DNA of 23,230 nt, taken from Clostridia bacterium (lineage in GTDB: Bacteria > Bacillota > Clostridia > Saccharofermentanales > Saccharofermentanaceae). The translations under genes were made by a program, and so were the position numbers. Shown piece after piece: positions 7,052 to 15,297 of the stretch. How positions within the stretch are numbered: position 1 is the first letter of the stretch; every line of letters starts with the position of its first letter. Location: NCBI GenBank assembly GCA_017881645.1, contig JADGQQ010000015.1:1-23230 (forward strand). The letters run 5' to 3'. The notes under the pieces were generated by a model that saw nothing but the letters and a program-made list of their open reading frames with translations, made no database searches and was not told the DNA's origin.

Positions 7052-8123
7052 CAGCAGATGGAGAGACCGGAGAGCCGGATCCATTATTCTTGAAATCGCA
7101 CTGGTAACACCGATATTTCTGCTTGTAGCCGTTATTCTTCTGACAGGCATCTCCTGCATCAGAGCCGAAATATTGTTTTCCCGTGCTGTGGATCAGGTTA
7201 CACAGGAACTCGCCGTGGGCATTCCTGTTGCGGGAGGCGCGATCGATGTGGCCGGGGCGGCTCTGTCTTTCCTCGAATCCGGGTCCTCGTCTGATACAGG
7301 TACGGAGCAGGCAGATTCAGGGGATTCATCATCAACAAACACAATACTTCACGTGCTGAGCGGAGTCAGCGCAGTCATGAACGCATTCGGGATCGAAGGT
7401 GAAGATATTTCCGCCACTCTTCTTTTGGGGAAAGGAATTCGCGATCGAATTACTGCAGCTTTTTATTCATACTACCCAGAAGAAGACCTCCTTCACGAGA
7501 GAATCCGGAATGCAAGTGTTTATGTTGATTATGATGAGGCAAACAAAGTAGTCTGGCTGCGCGTGTATTATGAATGGAACACGCCTTTCGGTACATCTGA
7601 GAAAATGATTGAGACGGCTATTCCCATTTATGGTGATTTGCAGCTGACATTACCTTCGGGTGAACCATCTGAAAACGAAAAGGACAAAGTGTGGAGCCTT
7701 TCGAATTTTGAGCGCGGGATTTCTCTTCGAACAACTTTCGACGGAAATCTTCCGATTACATATCCGGTTATTGCAGCATGGAACGGAAGTACGGCAACAT
7801 CCATAAAGAGCATCGATCTGACGGCTCCCGGCTATCTTGTTTCCGGTGAAATTTCCAGGAATGTTATGGAGTTTGTGGATGAACTTTCCGGGTTCAATGG
7901 TACGGCAACAGCATGGGGAACCGGTCAAATAGACATATCCGAAGAAATGATTCTTACTAGAGTCTTACTTATCGTAATACCCGGGAATGCACCGGAGAGT
8001 GTTTACAGTGAATTATCACAATGCGATGCGTACGCTGTATCGCAAGGTGTAGACATTCGAATTGTCACGTACGGAAATTCCTACCGGTACAGCGAGAAGA
8101 AATTAGATAGTACGGATAACTGA
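7038..8123 (+). CDS. TadE-like pseudopilin with prepilin peptidase motif
   Basis: This 361-residue protein has a short basic leader and then RRAG-SIILEIALVTP. Cleavage between Gly14 and Ser15 would put Glu19 at mature position +5, the hallmark of type IV prepilins and of TadE/TadF pseudopilins processed by TadV-type peptidases. A hydrophobic helix runs to about 38 and is followed by RAEILFSRAVDQVTQELA, typical of TadE-like proteins. The large exported C-terminal region (about 60-361) resembles nothing I recognise. I chose the ATG at 7038, with TGGAGGA at 7023-7029, over an in-frame codon at 6993 because of the ribosome site and because it makes a proper leader peptide. It is longer than typical TadE proteins (about 130-200 residues). 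Confidence 0.75.
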   Translation: MCIPDSRWRDRRAGSIILEIALVTPIFLLVAVILLTGISCIRAEILFSRAVDQVTQELAVGIPVAGGAIDVAGAALSFLESGSSSDTGTEQADSGDSSSTNTILHVLSGVSAVMNAFGIEGEDISATLLLGKGIRDRITAAFYSYYPEEDLLHERIRNASVYVDYDEANKVVWLRVYYEWNTPFGTSEKMIETAIPIYGDLQLTLPSGEPSENEKDKVWSLSNFERGISLRTTFDGNLPITYPVIAAWNGSTATSIKSIDLTAPGYLVSGEISRNVMEFVDELSGFNGTATAWGTGQIDISEEMILTRVLLIVIPGNAPESVYSELSQCDAYAVSQGVDIRIVTYGNSYRYSEKKLDSTDN

Positions 8124-8130
8124 TGGAGGA

Positions 8131-8159
8131 TTGTCACATATGTAACCTTGCTGTATCAT
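8131..8159 (+). promoter_or_regulatory. Candidate sigma-A promoter for the membrane protein-yerC-secA run
   Basis: TTGTCA (8131-8136), a 17-base spacer and TATCAT (8154-8159) match the sigma-A consensus at five of six positions in each hexamer. Transcription would start near 8166, giving a leader of about 58 bases to the TTG start at 8225. The pair begins only 8 bases after the TadE-like stop codon, so it probably separates the two transcription units. Confidence 0.55.
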
Positions 8160-8224
8160 AGACATGTTGACTTGAGATTGTATGAATCAAGCAACTGAAT
8201 GAAATTATCTGGAGGTGCGGTCTT

Positions 8225-8470
8225 TTGAAAAGAGCAAATGATCAGGTTCGCGTCCCGTCTCATTCGCGATATGTTCGCGTAGATTCTTCGACGCTTCGTG
8301 ATCAATCTCTGGGAGATACGCTTCGTAAAGCGAGAAAAGTACTGATTATTCAGCAACTCATTGGGATTCTTTTCGTTTTTGCCCTGGTTATTGCAATTAT
8401 TACTATTGCGTATATGGGTTATTTTGGTAAACTTATTCAGTATTTGATAGATCGTCTCATGCAACTCTGA
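8225..8470 (+). CDS. Small single-pass membrane protein of unknown function
   Basis: This 81-residue protein has a basic, polar N-terminal half rich in Arg and Ser and then one strong transmembrane helix at about 39-65 (LIIQQLIGILFVFALVIAII), ending in a short amphipathic tail. The positive N-terminus predicts an inside orientation. I do not recognise the family. The start is TTG at 8225, supported by GGAGGTG at 8211-8217 with seven bases of spacing; no ATG lies nearby in frame. Its stop overlaps the GAGG that serves yerC, 11 bases upstream of the yerC start, so it is co-transcribed with yerC and secA. A role linked to secretion or division is possible but rests on position only. Confidence 0.75.
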   Translation: MKRANDQVRVPSHSRYVRVDSSTLRDQSLGDTLRKARKVLIIQQLIGILFVFALVIAIITIAYMGYFGKLIQYLIDRLMQL

Positions 8471-8481
8471 GGTTTGCTATT

Positions 8482-8781
8482 ATGAATGATAAACTTAAGG
8501 ATCCGCAAACGGATGCTCTTTTTGATGCGATTCTCTCTTTACAGTCAAGGGAAGAGTGTTATCGTCTTTTTGAGGATTTGTGCACTGTTCCGGAGATTAA
8601 ATCACTTGCACAGCGATTGCAGATAGCTTCGCTGCTTCATGAGGGGCGAACATATTCTGAAATATTTGAAATTACCGGTGTCAGCACGGCGACGATCAGC
8701 CGGGTTAACCGCTCACTTGAATACGGTGCGGATGGATATCGAACTGTTCTGCAAAGATTGCCCGGGACTTCTGAGAAATAA
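8482..8781 (+). CDS. yerC: YerC/YecD-family TrpR-like DNA-binding protein
   Basis: This 99-residue protein belongs to the TrpR-repressor superfamily group called YerC/YecD in Firmicutes. It is all-helical, with the typical SLxxxEECYRLFEDLCTVPE segment at about 20-40 and a helix-turn-helix at about 58-82 (RTYSEIFEITGVSTATISR). TrpR itself senses tryptophan; what YerC proteins sense, if anything, is not well established to my knowledge. The ATG at 8482 uses a modest GAGG at 8469-8472 that overlaps the preceding stop, which suggests coupling to the small membrane protein. It lies 39 bases before secA and is probably in the same transcript, so it may regulate this unit or simply ride with it. Confidence 0.9.
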   Translation: MNDKLKDPQTDALFDAILSLQSREECYRLFEDLCTVPEIKSLAQRLQIASLLHEGRTYSEIFEITGVSTATISRVNRSLEYGADGYRTVLQRLPGTSEK

Positions 8782-8820
8782 ATAAGAAATCATAGATACA
8801 ACTGAAAGGGATAAATTAAA

Positions 8821-11619
8821 ATGAATATTGTTGCAAAGATTTTTGGAACCCACAGCATGCACGAAGTAAAGAGACTTGATCCGATTGTGAATCAAATCGA
8901 GGCGCTTGCTGATGAATATTCGGCAATGTCCGAAGCGGAACTGAAAAACATAACGAATATTCTGAAGGATCGTCTTGCCGACGGGGAGTCTCTGGATGAC
9001 ATTCTTCCGGATGCTTTTGCCGCGGTTCGTGAAGCATCCTTTCGAGTTCTGGGCATGCGGCCATATCGAGTTCAGCTCATCGGCGGAATCATTCTTCATC
9101 AGGGCCGAATCTCAGAAATGAAGACAGGTGAAGGTAAAACACTCGTTGCTACTCTCCCTGTATATTTAAATGCTCTTACCGGTCAGGGTGTTCACATTGT
9201 AACGGTTAATGACTACCTCGCCAAACGTGACAGCGAATGGATGGGTAAAATTTACAAATATTTAGGACTCACCGTTGGACTGATCGTACACGATATGCCG
9301 AATGATATACGCAGAGCTTCTTATAATTCTGACATTACATATGGAACGAACAATGAATACGGATTCGACTATTTGCGTGACAACATGGTTGACCGCAAAG
9401 AGAAGATGGTTCAGCGCGGATTGAATTTTGCCATCGTCGATGAAGTCGACAGTATTTTAATTGATGAAGCAAGAACACCTTTGATCATATCCGGCATGGG
9501 GGACGAATCCTCAGACCTCTATGCGCAGTCGGATCGTTTTGTTAAGGGCTTGAAGAAATATGTTGTAATCGAAACTGATGATAAAGTGAACATGGATGAT
9601 ATTGTCGGCGAGTGCGAATATGTAGTTGACGAGAAAGCAAAATCTGCCGTATTGACAGCGAACGGCGTCGCTGCCGCAGAACGGTACTTTCATATTGAGA
9701 ATCTTTCGGATCAGGAGAATTTTGATCTTCAGCACTATATTAATAATGCTTTGAAGGCGAACGGTACAATGGAACTTGACCAGAAATACGTTGTTCAGGA
9801 CGGGGAAGTTATCATTGTTGATGATTTTACAGGCCGTCTTATGTATGGCCGACGTTTCAGCGACGGACTGCATCAGGCAATTGAAGCGAAGGAAGGCGTA
9901 AAAGTTGAAAATGAGAGCAAAACTCTCGCAACGATTACCTTCCAGAATTATTTCAGAATGTTCACGAAGCTCTCCGGTATGACAGGTACCGCATATACCG
10001 AGGAAGCTGAATTCAGGTCTATTTATAACCTGGATGTTATTACAATTCCGACAAACCGTCCGCTGATTCGTATCGATGACAATGATGCGATCTACAAAAA
10101 TCAATCGGGTAAATTTTCATCGGTTCTCAAAACAGTTATGGAAGCGCATAAGAGAGGCCAGCCGGTTTTGGTGGGTACGGTGAACGTCGATCGTTCTGAG
10201 TTCCTCTCCAAGCTTTTCCTCCGGGCCGGTATCAAGCACAATGTTCTGAATGCGAAGAACCACACCCGAGAAGCAGAAATTGTTGCACAGGCGGGACGTT
10301 TTAACATGGTGACCATTGCAACGAACATGGCCGGACGTGGTACAGACATTCTTCTCGGAGGCAACTCTGAGTTCATGGCCAAACAGGAAATGCGCAAGCT
10401 CGGATATATTGAAGAACTGATTGATGCAGCTACGGCGCACAATGAGACGGATGATGCCGTCATCCTTGAATCCAGAGCCAAATTCACTGAGCTCGAAGCC
10501 ATGTTCAAATTGCAGACAAATGCCGAACGAGAGAAAGTCATAGCCGCAGGCGGTCTGTTTATTGTAGGTACGGAGCGTCATGAATCACGGCGTATCGACA
10601 ATCAGCTGCGCGGACGTGCAGGACGTCAGGGCGATCCGGGCCGCACGAAGTTTTTCCTTGCACTTGACGATGATCTGATGCGTCTTTTCGGCGGAGAAAG
10701 AGCACATAATGCTTTCGACAAAATGGGTGTGGATGAAACCATTGAGATACAGGCGGGCTTCCTGTCGAGAACAATTGAAAATGCACAGAAGAAGATTGAA
10801 GGCATGAACTTCAGCTCACGTAAACACGTACTTGAATATGATGATGTTATGAATATCCAGAGAAACCTCACATACGGCCAGCGAAAGAAAGTCCTTGACG
10901 GTGTGGATGTTCATGAGTCCTACCAAAAAATGATTCGGAGCGTTGCAGAGAGACTGGTTGCGAGCTTTGCTCTGGACGATACGATTATGAACTCGGAGAA
11001 GCTGGCGCTCACGCTCAAAATTCAGGACTTGTTCGGACCATTGCCTGCGATTCATTCGATAAAGAATACAGAAGAATCTTCTATCTCGGCAGCGGAATGG
11101 ACCGAAGCGATTTCAGAGCAGGCTCTCGAAATTCTTGAAAAACGGGATATGGAACTGACTCCTCAGGTTTTCCGTGAAGCGGAGAGACAAATTCTGCTTT
11201 GGAATGTGGATCAGAAATGGATGGATCACATCGACCAGATGGATCAGCTTCGCTATTCCATCGGCATGAGATCTGTCGGCCAAAAGGATCCGGTCGTTGA
11301 ATACCGTATGGAAGGATCCCAAATGTTTGAAGAAATGAACATTGCGATTCAAAATGACACGGTTCGACTGATCTTGAAAGCCAATATTTCTCCGAGCGAA
11401 AAGGTCGAGAGAAAAACTGCAGTAAAAAATATTCAGGAAGGCCATGGCGGAACAGGATTCACAGGTCAGCCCGCTCAGAATTCCGAACAAACGGCAAGCG
11501 CCGGCGGTGAAGCTTCTCCGAAGGAACCTGTTAAGCGGGATCTGACAAAAGTCGGCAGAAACGATATGTGCCCGTGCGGAAGCGGAAAGAAATATAAGAA
11601 CTGCTGCGGCAAGGAGTAA
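8821..11619 (+). CDS. secA: Preprotein translocase ATPase SecA
   Basis: This 932-residue motor drives Sec-dependent export through SecYEG. The Walker A motif is GEGKT at about 103-107 (context MKTGEGKTL), the DEAD-like Walker B is VDEVDS near 206-211, and the second helicase domain has ATNMAGRGTDILLGG near 500-514 and QLRGRAGRQGDPG further on. A Gly/Gln/Ala-rich linker precedes a complete SEC-C zinc-binding tail, CPCGSGKKYKNCCG, which in other bacteria contacts phospholipid and SecB or ribosomes. Length and domain order are those of housekeeping SecA1, so this is not an accessory SecA2. The ATG at 8821 has AAAGGG at 8805-8810, a modest site. The purine gene starts 4 bases after its stop and uses an AAGGAG inside the last secA codons. 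Confidence 0.98.
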   Translation: MNIVAKIFGTHSMHEVKRLDPIVNQIEALADEYSAMSEAELKNITNILKDRLADGESLDDILPDAFAAVREASFRVLGMRPYRVQLIGGIILHQGRISEMKTGEGKTLVATLPVYLNALTGQGVHIVTVNDYLAKRDSEWMGKIYKYLGLTVGLIVHDMPNDIRRASYNSDITYGTNNEYGFDYLRDNMVDRKEKMVQRGLNFAIVDEVDSILIDEARTPLIISGMGDESSDLYAQSDRFVKGLKKYVVIETDDKVNMDDIVGECEYVVDEKAKSAVLTANGVAAAERYFHIENLSDQENFDLQHYINNALKANGTMELDQKYVVQDGEVIIVDDFTGRLMYGRRFSDGLHQAIEAKEGVKVENESKTLATITFQNYFRMFTKLSGMTGTAYTEEAEFRSIYNLDVITIPTNRPLIRIDDNDAIYKNQSGKFSSVLKTVMEAHKRGQPVLVGTVNVDRSEFLSKLFLRAGIKHNVLNAKNHTREAEIVAQAGRFNMVTIATNMAGRGTDILLGGNSEFMAKQEMRKLGYIEELIDAATAHNETDDAVILESRAKFTELEAMFKLQTNAEREKVIAAGGLFIVGTERHESRRIDNQLRGRAGRQGDPGRTKFFLALDDDLMRLFGGERAHNAFDKMGVDETIEIQAGFLSRTIENAQKKIEGMNFSSRKHVLEYDDVMNIQRNLTYGQRKKVLDGVDVHESYQKMIRSVAERLVASFALDDTIMNSEKLALTLKIQDLFGPLPAIHSIKNTEESSISAAEWTEAISEQALEILEKRDMELTPQVFREAERQILLWNVDQKWMDHIDQMDQLRYSIGMRSVGQKDPVVEYRMEGSQMFEEMNIAIQNDTVRLILKANISPSEKVERKTAVKNIQEGHGGTGFTGQPAQNSEQTASAGGEASPKEPVKRDLTKVGRNDMCPCGSGKKYKNCCGKE

Positions 11620-11623
11620 GTGT

Positions 11624-12457
11624 ATGATTATTGAATCATTGATTCAATCTCATATCGAAGAAGCTGTATCTGTTATTCGGTCTTTGCATACGGATATTCC
11701 CGAAACATGCATTGTTTTAGGCTCCGGTCTGGCACCGATGACAGAACGCTGTCAAATACTGGCCGCGATCAATTATACGGACATTCCATATTTTCCCGCA
11801 CCGACGACACCCGGGCATGCCGGACTTTTACTTGTCGCAAAAGTGGGCAGTTCTCTTGTGTACATGATGAAGGGGCGATACCACTATTATGAGGGCTATT
11901 CCACGCAGGAAATCACTTTCCCGATTCGTGTGTTTGCAGCTCTGGGCGTCCGCAATCTTATACTTACCAATGCAGCCGGGGGCATTAATCCCGGAATGAA
12001 TCCCGGTGACCTGATGGTAATCCGCGATCACCTTTCGATGTTCTGCGAGTCACCGTTAAGGGGACCGAACCTTGAAAGTTTCGGGCCGCGGTTCCCGGAT
12101 CAGTCTCATGTATACAATCCTGAGTTTATTGAATCACTCCTGAAGATTTCAGAGGATCTGAACATGCCGATGCATACCGGTGTTTATGCATATATGAGAG
12201 GGCCGCAGTTTGAAACACCTACCGAAATCCGGGCGCTGCGCGTTTTGGGCGCAGATGCGGTAGGCATGTCAACCGTTCCGGAAGCCATTATTGCATCACA
12301 TAGCGGCATGCGCGTTTTGGCGATCTCGTGCATTACGAATCTGGCAGCCGGAATTTCCGACATGCCTCTGTCGCACGCTGAAGTTATTGAAACCGGAGCT
12401 GCAGCATCAGACAGAAGTATCATGCTGCTTGAAGCTTTTTTATCCAGGGAGACATAA
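11624..12457 (+). CDS. Purine nucleoside phosphorylase, trimeric low-molecular-weight type
   Basis: This 277-residue enzyme splits purine nucleosides with phosphate to give free base and ribose-1-phosphate. Family signatures include VLGSGLAPM (phosphate loop, about 31-39), TPGHAG, GRYHYYEGYS, TNAAGGINPG, MRGPQFETPTEIR and CITNLAAGISD. The Glu of QFETP and the Asn of ITNLA are the residues that recognise the 6-oxo group in trimeric enzymes, which act on inosine and guanosine rather than adenosine. That specificity is known for the family and inferred here. Translation starts 4 bases after secA using AAGGAG at 11611-11616, so the two are coupled. It overlaps the possible upstream start of the next gene by one base. 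It probably consumes inosine made by its two downstream neighbours. Confidence 0.95.
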   Translation: MIIESLIQSHIEEAVSVIRSLHTDIPETCIVLGSGLAPMTERCQILAAINYTDIPYFPAPTTPGHAGLLLVAKVGSSLVYMMKGRYHYYEGYSTQEITFPIRVFAALGVRNLILTNAAGGINPGMNPGDLMVIRDHLSMFCESPLRGPNLESFGPRFPDQSHVYNPEFIESLLKISEDLNMPMHTGVYAYMRGPQFETPTEIRALRVLGADAVGMSTVPEAIIASHSGMRVLAISCITNLAAGISDMPLSHAEVIETGAAASDRSIMLLEAFLSRET

Positions 12458-12471
12458 TGGAGGAGGAACAT

Positions 12472-13731
12472 ATGACATCTCACGGAGATTACTGTGTTGC
12501 GGATCTTTCACTTGCACCTTCCGGCCAGCGTAAAATCGACTGGGCATATAAAAACATGCCGGTTCTTAGAGCTATTGAACAGGAACTCATTGCAGAACAG
12601 CCGTTCGCCGGATTGAATATTGCGGTCAGCGTGCATGTGGAGGCAAAGACGGCCTGTCTGGCCAGAGTGCTGCGTTCAGGCGGAGCTCACGTCTCTCTTA
12701 CCGGATGTAATCCATTATCCACGCAGGATGACGTTGCAGCGGCTCTGGCAGCCGATGGGATGCATGTGTACTGCATTCATGGAGCAAATGAAAAAGAATA
12801 CACGGAACACCTCTCCATGGCACTCGAAATTCAGCCGGATATCGTTATTGATGACGGCGGCGATTTTGCCATGCTTCTTCATACGACGCACCGCCATCTG
12901 TTGAGCAAGCTGATCGGGGGCTGCGAGGAAACAACCACCGGCGTTCATCGCCTCCAGATTCTCTCAAAAGAGAACCGTCTTGCGTATCCCGTTATTGCTG
13001 TTAATGACGCTCGCTGCAAACATCTGTTTGACAACCGTTTCGGTACTGGACAATCCGTGTGGACATCGATCATGTCCACGACGAATCTTCTTGTTTCCGG
13101 CAAATCAGTTGTGATCGCGGGGTTCGGAATGTGCGGTCAGGGCGTTGCGCTTCGGGCCAAGGGCATGGGCGCAAGAGTTATTATCACGGAAATTGACCCG
13201 GTAAAGGCTTGCGAAGCTTTGATGGAAGGTTATGAAGTGATGACTATGGCAGAAGCGGCATCCATCGGTGATATGTTTATTACATTAACCGGGTGCAGGG
13301 ATATCGTTACAAAGGAACATTTCGTTAACATGAAAGATGGCGCTGTCTGCTGCAACGCCGGTCATTTTGATGTCGAAATTAACATTCCCGATCTGAAATC
13401 GTTATCCAAATCTCAAAGCGTACTTCGTGATAATATTGACGGCTATCTGCTTTCGGACGGACGGACCATTTGTATTCTTGCGCAGGGCAGACTCGTAAAC
13501 CTCGCATCCGGAGACGGTCATCCCGTCGAGATCATGGATATGAGCTTTGCACTGCAGGCACAGAGCGCCCGTTATATGGCCGTTCACGGTGCATCTCTTG
13601 AGAAAAAAGTATATGATATTCCAAAAGAAATTGATGATCGGGTCGCTTCGATTTTACTTCAGACAAAAGGACTGCAAATTGATACTTTGAGTGCTGAGCA
13701 GGAGAAATATGTAAGTACCTGGGATATCTGA
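12472..13731 (+). CDS. ahcY: S-adenosylhomocysteinase-family enzyme, candidate S-inosylhomocysteine hydrolase
   Basis: This 419-residue enzyme has the catalytic set of the NAD-dependent SAH hydrolase family: His55, DDGGD near 125, EETTTG near 150, the K-x3-DN pair in CKHLFDN, the GFGMCG dinucleotide loop, AGHFD and GDGHP. It lacks the C-terminal extension that supplies Lys and Tyr to the partner's NAD site in mammalian and many bacterial enzymes, so it is the short form also found in archaea and Thermotoga. At the adenine pocket the mammalian H-M-T-V-E-T (55-60) is H-V-E-A-K-T, so Glu59, which accepts from the adenine amino group, is Lys. With a deaminase and an inosine-type phosphorylase beside it, S-inosylhomocysteine is a plausible substrate. 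The ATG at 12472 follows AGGAGG at 12461-12466; an ATG at 12457 adds five residues. Confidence 0.9.
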   Translation: MTSHGDYCVADLSLAPSGQRKIDWAYKNMPVLRAIEQELIAEQPFAGLNIAVSVHVEAKTACLARVLRSGGAHVSLTGCNPLSTQDDVAAALAADGMHVYCIHGANEKEYTEHLSMALEIQPDIVIDDGGDFAMLLHTTHRHLLSKLIGGCEETTTGVHRLQILSKENRLAYPVIAVNDARCKHLFDNRFGTGQSVWTSIMSTTNLLVSGKSVVIAGFGMCGQGVALRAKGMGARVIITEIDPVKACEALMEGYEVMTMAEAASIGDMFITLTGCRDIVTKEHFVNMKDGAVCCNAGHFDVEINIPDLKSLSKSQSVLRDNIDGYLLSDGRTICILAQGRLVNLASGDGHPVEIMDMSFALQAQSARYMAVHGASLEKKVYDIPKEIDDRVASILLQTKGLQIDTLSAEQEKYVSTWDI

Positions 13732-13745
13732 CAAGGAGGTCCATC

Positions 13746-15095
13746 ATGGCAAGGACAGTTCTTTTTAAGAATTTTACCGTTGTGACTCCCAATAACGAAG
13801 GCAGACTTGACGTCCTTAAGGACGCATTTGTTGCAGTTAAAGGGGACAGGATCATATATGTCGGAGACGATCGGGCTCTTGCAGTCCGTTCACTGATGGA
13901 AGCCCAAAGAGAATCCGGCGGAACGCAGATCGGATTTGACGAATACAACGGGAAGAATAAAATATTGCTTCCCACTTTTGCAAATGCCCACTCGCATATT
14001 CCGATGGTTTTGATGCGCAATTCCGCGGATGACATGTGTCTGGAAGATTGGCTGTTTAAGCGAATATTGCCAAGAGAAGAACATTTAACGAAGGAAGACA
14101 TATATTTTGCAAGTCTTCTTGGAATGGCCGAGATGATCCATGGGGGTACGGGAGCGGCTGCCGATATGTATTATATGTCGGATGAGACGGCATGCGCTGC
14201 TTTGCAGACAGGGTTTCGAATGAATCTTTGCAATGATGGCAAGACAAGGGATGACAGCGGATGGCATACCGATCGGGTTGCGCTTCAAGCCTTCAAAAAC
14301 ACTTTTCACGGTGCCGGAGACGGATTGATTCGAGTGTCGCTCATGGTACATTCCATTTATATGTATCCGCAGAGTTTTTATTCCGAGCTTGTTTCCGAAG
14401 CGGCCGATATCGATGTTTCCATTCAGGTACATGTCGCAGAAACGCGAACAGAGGTAGAGAACTGTAGCGCGCAATACGGCGTCACACCGGTTAAGGCTCT
14501 GGCTAACTTCGGGGTGTTTGACCGCCCGTGCATTGCAGCTCATGGCGTTCACCTTACGGACGAGGATCGGGATATTCTTGCAGCCGGTCACGTGACGGTT
14601 GTGCATAATCCGTCGAGCAACATGAAACTGGCTTCCGGATTTTGCGACGTACAGGCGATGAAGAAGCAGGGAGTCCGTGTGGCATTAGGCACTGACGGCT
14701 GTGCAAGCAATAACAATACGGATATGTATATGGAAATGCGTCTGGCATCTTTTATGGCAAAAGGGAAAACACACAACCCGGCATATCTTTCTGCGGAAGA
14801 AGTAATTCTTATGGCTACGCGCAGCGGTTATGAAGGCATGGGCTTTATGGACTGCGGGATGATCGCTGCCGGTATGTCTGCGGATCTGCAGATCGTTGAC
14901 TATGACCGCCCGTCCATGTGGCCGGTGGGAGATCCGGTGTCTGCACTGGTCTACAGTGCGGGGGCTTCCGCGGTTGAGTCCGTTATGATCGCAGGGCATT
15001 TTGTAAAATACAAAGGCGAACTGACAACGATCGACATTGAGAAAGTCAAAGCGGAAACGTCGAAACGTGCAGAACGAATCACACAATTTGCTTGA
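13746..15095 (+). CDS. mtaD: 5'-methylthioadenosine/S-adenosylhomocysteine deaminase (amidohydrolase)
   Basis: This 449-residue amidohydrolase-superfamily enzyme removes the 6-amino group from adenosyl compounds. Metal and catalytic residues are visible: His82-x-His84 in NAHSH, His229 and Glu232 in VHVAET, His266 in AAHGVHL and Asp317 in LGTDG, followed by NNNTDMYMEMR, typical of the MtaD/DadD group. Known members convert SAH, MTA and 5'-deoxyadenosine to the inosyl forms. It starts 14 bases after the ahcY-like stop with a near-perfect AAGGAGGT at 13733-13740, so it belongs to the same transcript. Its presence explains how a 6-oxopurine phosphorylase and a Lys59-type hydrolase could work in series. 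Its stop codon lies inside the promoter of the next tRNA gene. Confidence 0.93.
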   Translation: MARTVLFKNFTVVTPNNEGRLDVLKDAFVAVKGDRIIYVGDDRALAVRSLMEAQRESGGTQIGFDEYNGKNKILLPTFANAHSHIPMVLMRNSADDMCLEDWLFKRILPREEHLTKEDIYFASLLGMAEMIHGGTGAAADMYYMSDETACAALQTGFRMNLCNDGKTRDDSGWHTDRVALQAFKNTFHGAGDGLIRVSLMVHSIYMYPQSFYSELVSEAADIDVSIQVHVAETRTEVENCSAQYGVTPVKALANFGVFDRPCIAAHGVHLTDEDRDILAAGHVTVVHNPSSNMKLASGFCDVQAMKKQGVRVALGTDGCASNNNTDMYMEMRLASFMAKGKTHNPAYLSAEEVILMATRSGYEGMGFMDCGMIAAGMSADLQIVDYDRPSMWPVGDPVSALVYSAGASAVESVMIAGHFVKYKGELTTIDIEKVKAETSKRAERITQFA

Positions 15096-15120
15096 CAGAT
15101 CATAGGGTTATTTGTATAGT
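15092..15120 (+). promoter_or_regulatory. tRNA-Thr promoter overlapping the mtaD stop codon
   Basis: A perfect -35 TTGACA (15092-15097), a 17-base spacer and TATAGT (15115-15120) form a strong sigma-A promoter. The mtaD stop TGA (15093-15095) is part of the -35. Transcription should start near 15127, about 44 bases before the tRNA; the leader can fold through GTGCC and GGCAC into a hairpin before the mature 5' end. Confidence 0.75.
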
Positions 15121-15170
15121 TTTATTCGTGCCTTCCGAAAGACGCAATACAATCGTTTTCGGGCACAATT

Positions 15171-15245
15171 GCCGATGTGGCTCAGGGGTAGAGCAATTCA
15201 CTCGTAATGAATAGGTCGTGAGTTCGATTCTCACCATCGGCTCCA
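15171..15245 (+). tRNA. tRNA-Thr (anticodon CGT)
   Basis: A complete 75-base cloverleaf with encoded CCA. Acceptor GCCGATG pairs with CATCGGC (15235-15241), the D stem is GCTC/GAGC, the anticodon stem is ATTCA/TGAAT around CTCGTAA with anticodon CGT at 15203-15205, and the T arm is GTGAG-TTCGATT-CTCAC. It reads ACG threonine codons. It is transcribed alone from its own promoter and followed by a terminator. Confidence 0.96.
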
Positions 15246-15255
15246 TAATTTATAG

Positions 15256-15295
15256 AAACTGCAAGTACATGTTATGTAGTGCTTGCAGTTTTTTT
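15256..15295 (+). terminator. Terminator after tRNA-Thr
   Basis: AAACTGCAAG (15256-15265) pairs with CTTGCAGTTT (15282-15291), with a T run at 15289-15295. The -10 element of the next gene begins six bases further on. Confidence 0.85.
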
Positions 15296-15297
15296 AA

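Noticed and set aside
9511..10581. Long minus-strand open frames opposite secA.
   Set aside because: They overlap highly conserved secA motifs, and their translations are low in coherent domain features.
12457..12471. ATG at 12457 as the start of the ahcY-like gene, giving five more residues.
   Set aside because: The AGGAGG at 12461-12466 lies inside this extension and is ideally placed for the ATG at 12472. The upstream start cannot be fully excluded because AGGGAG precedes it.
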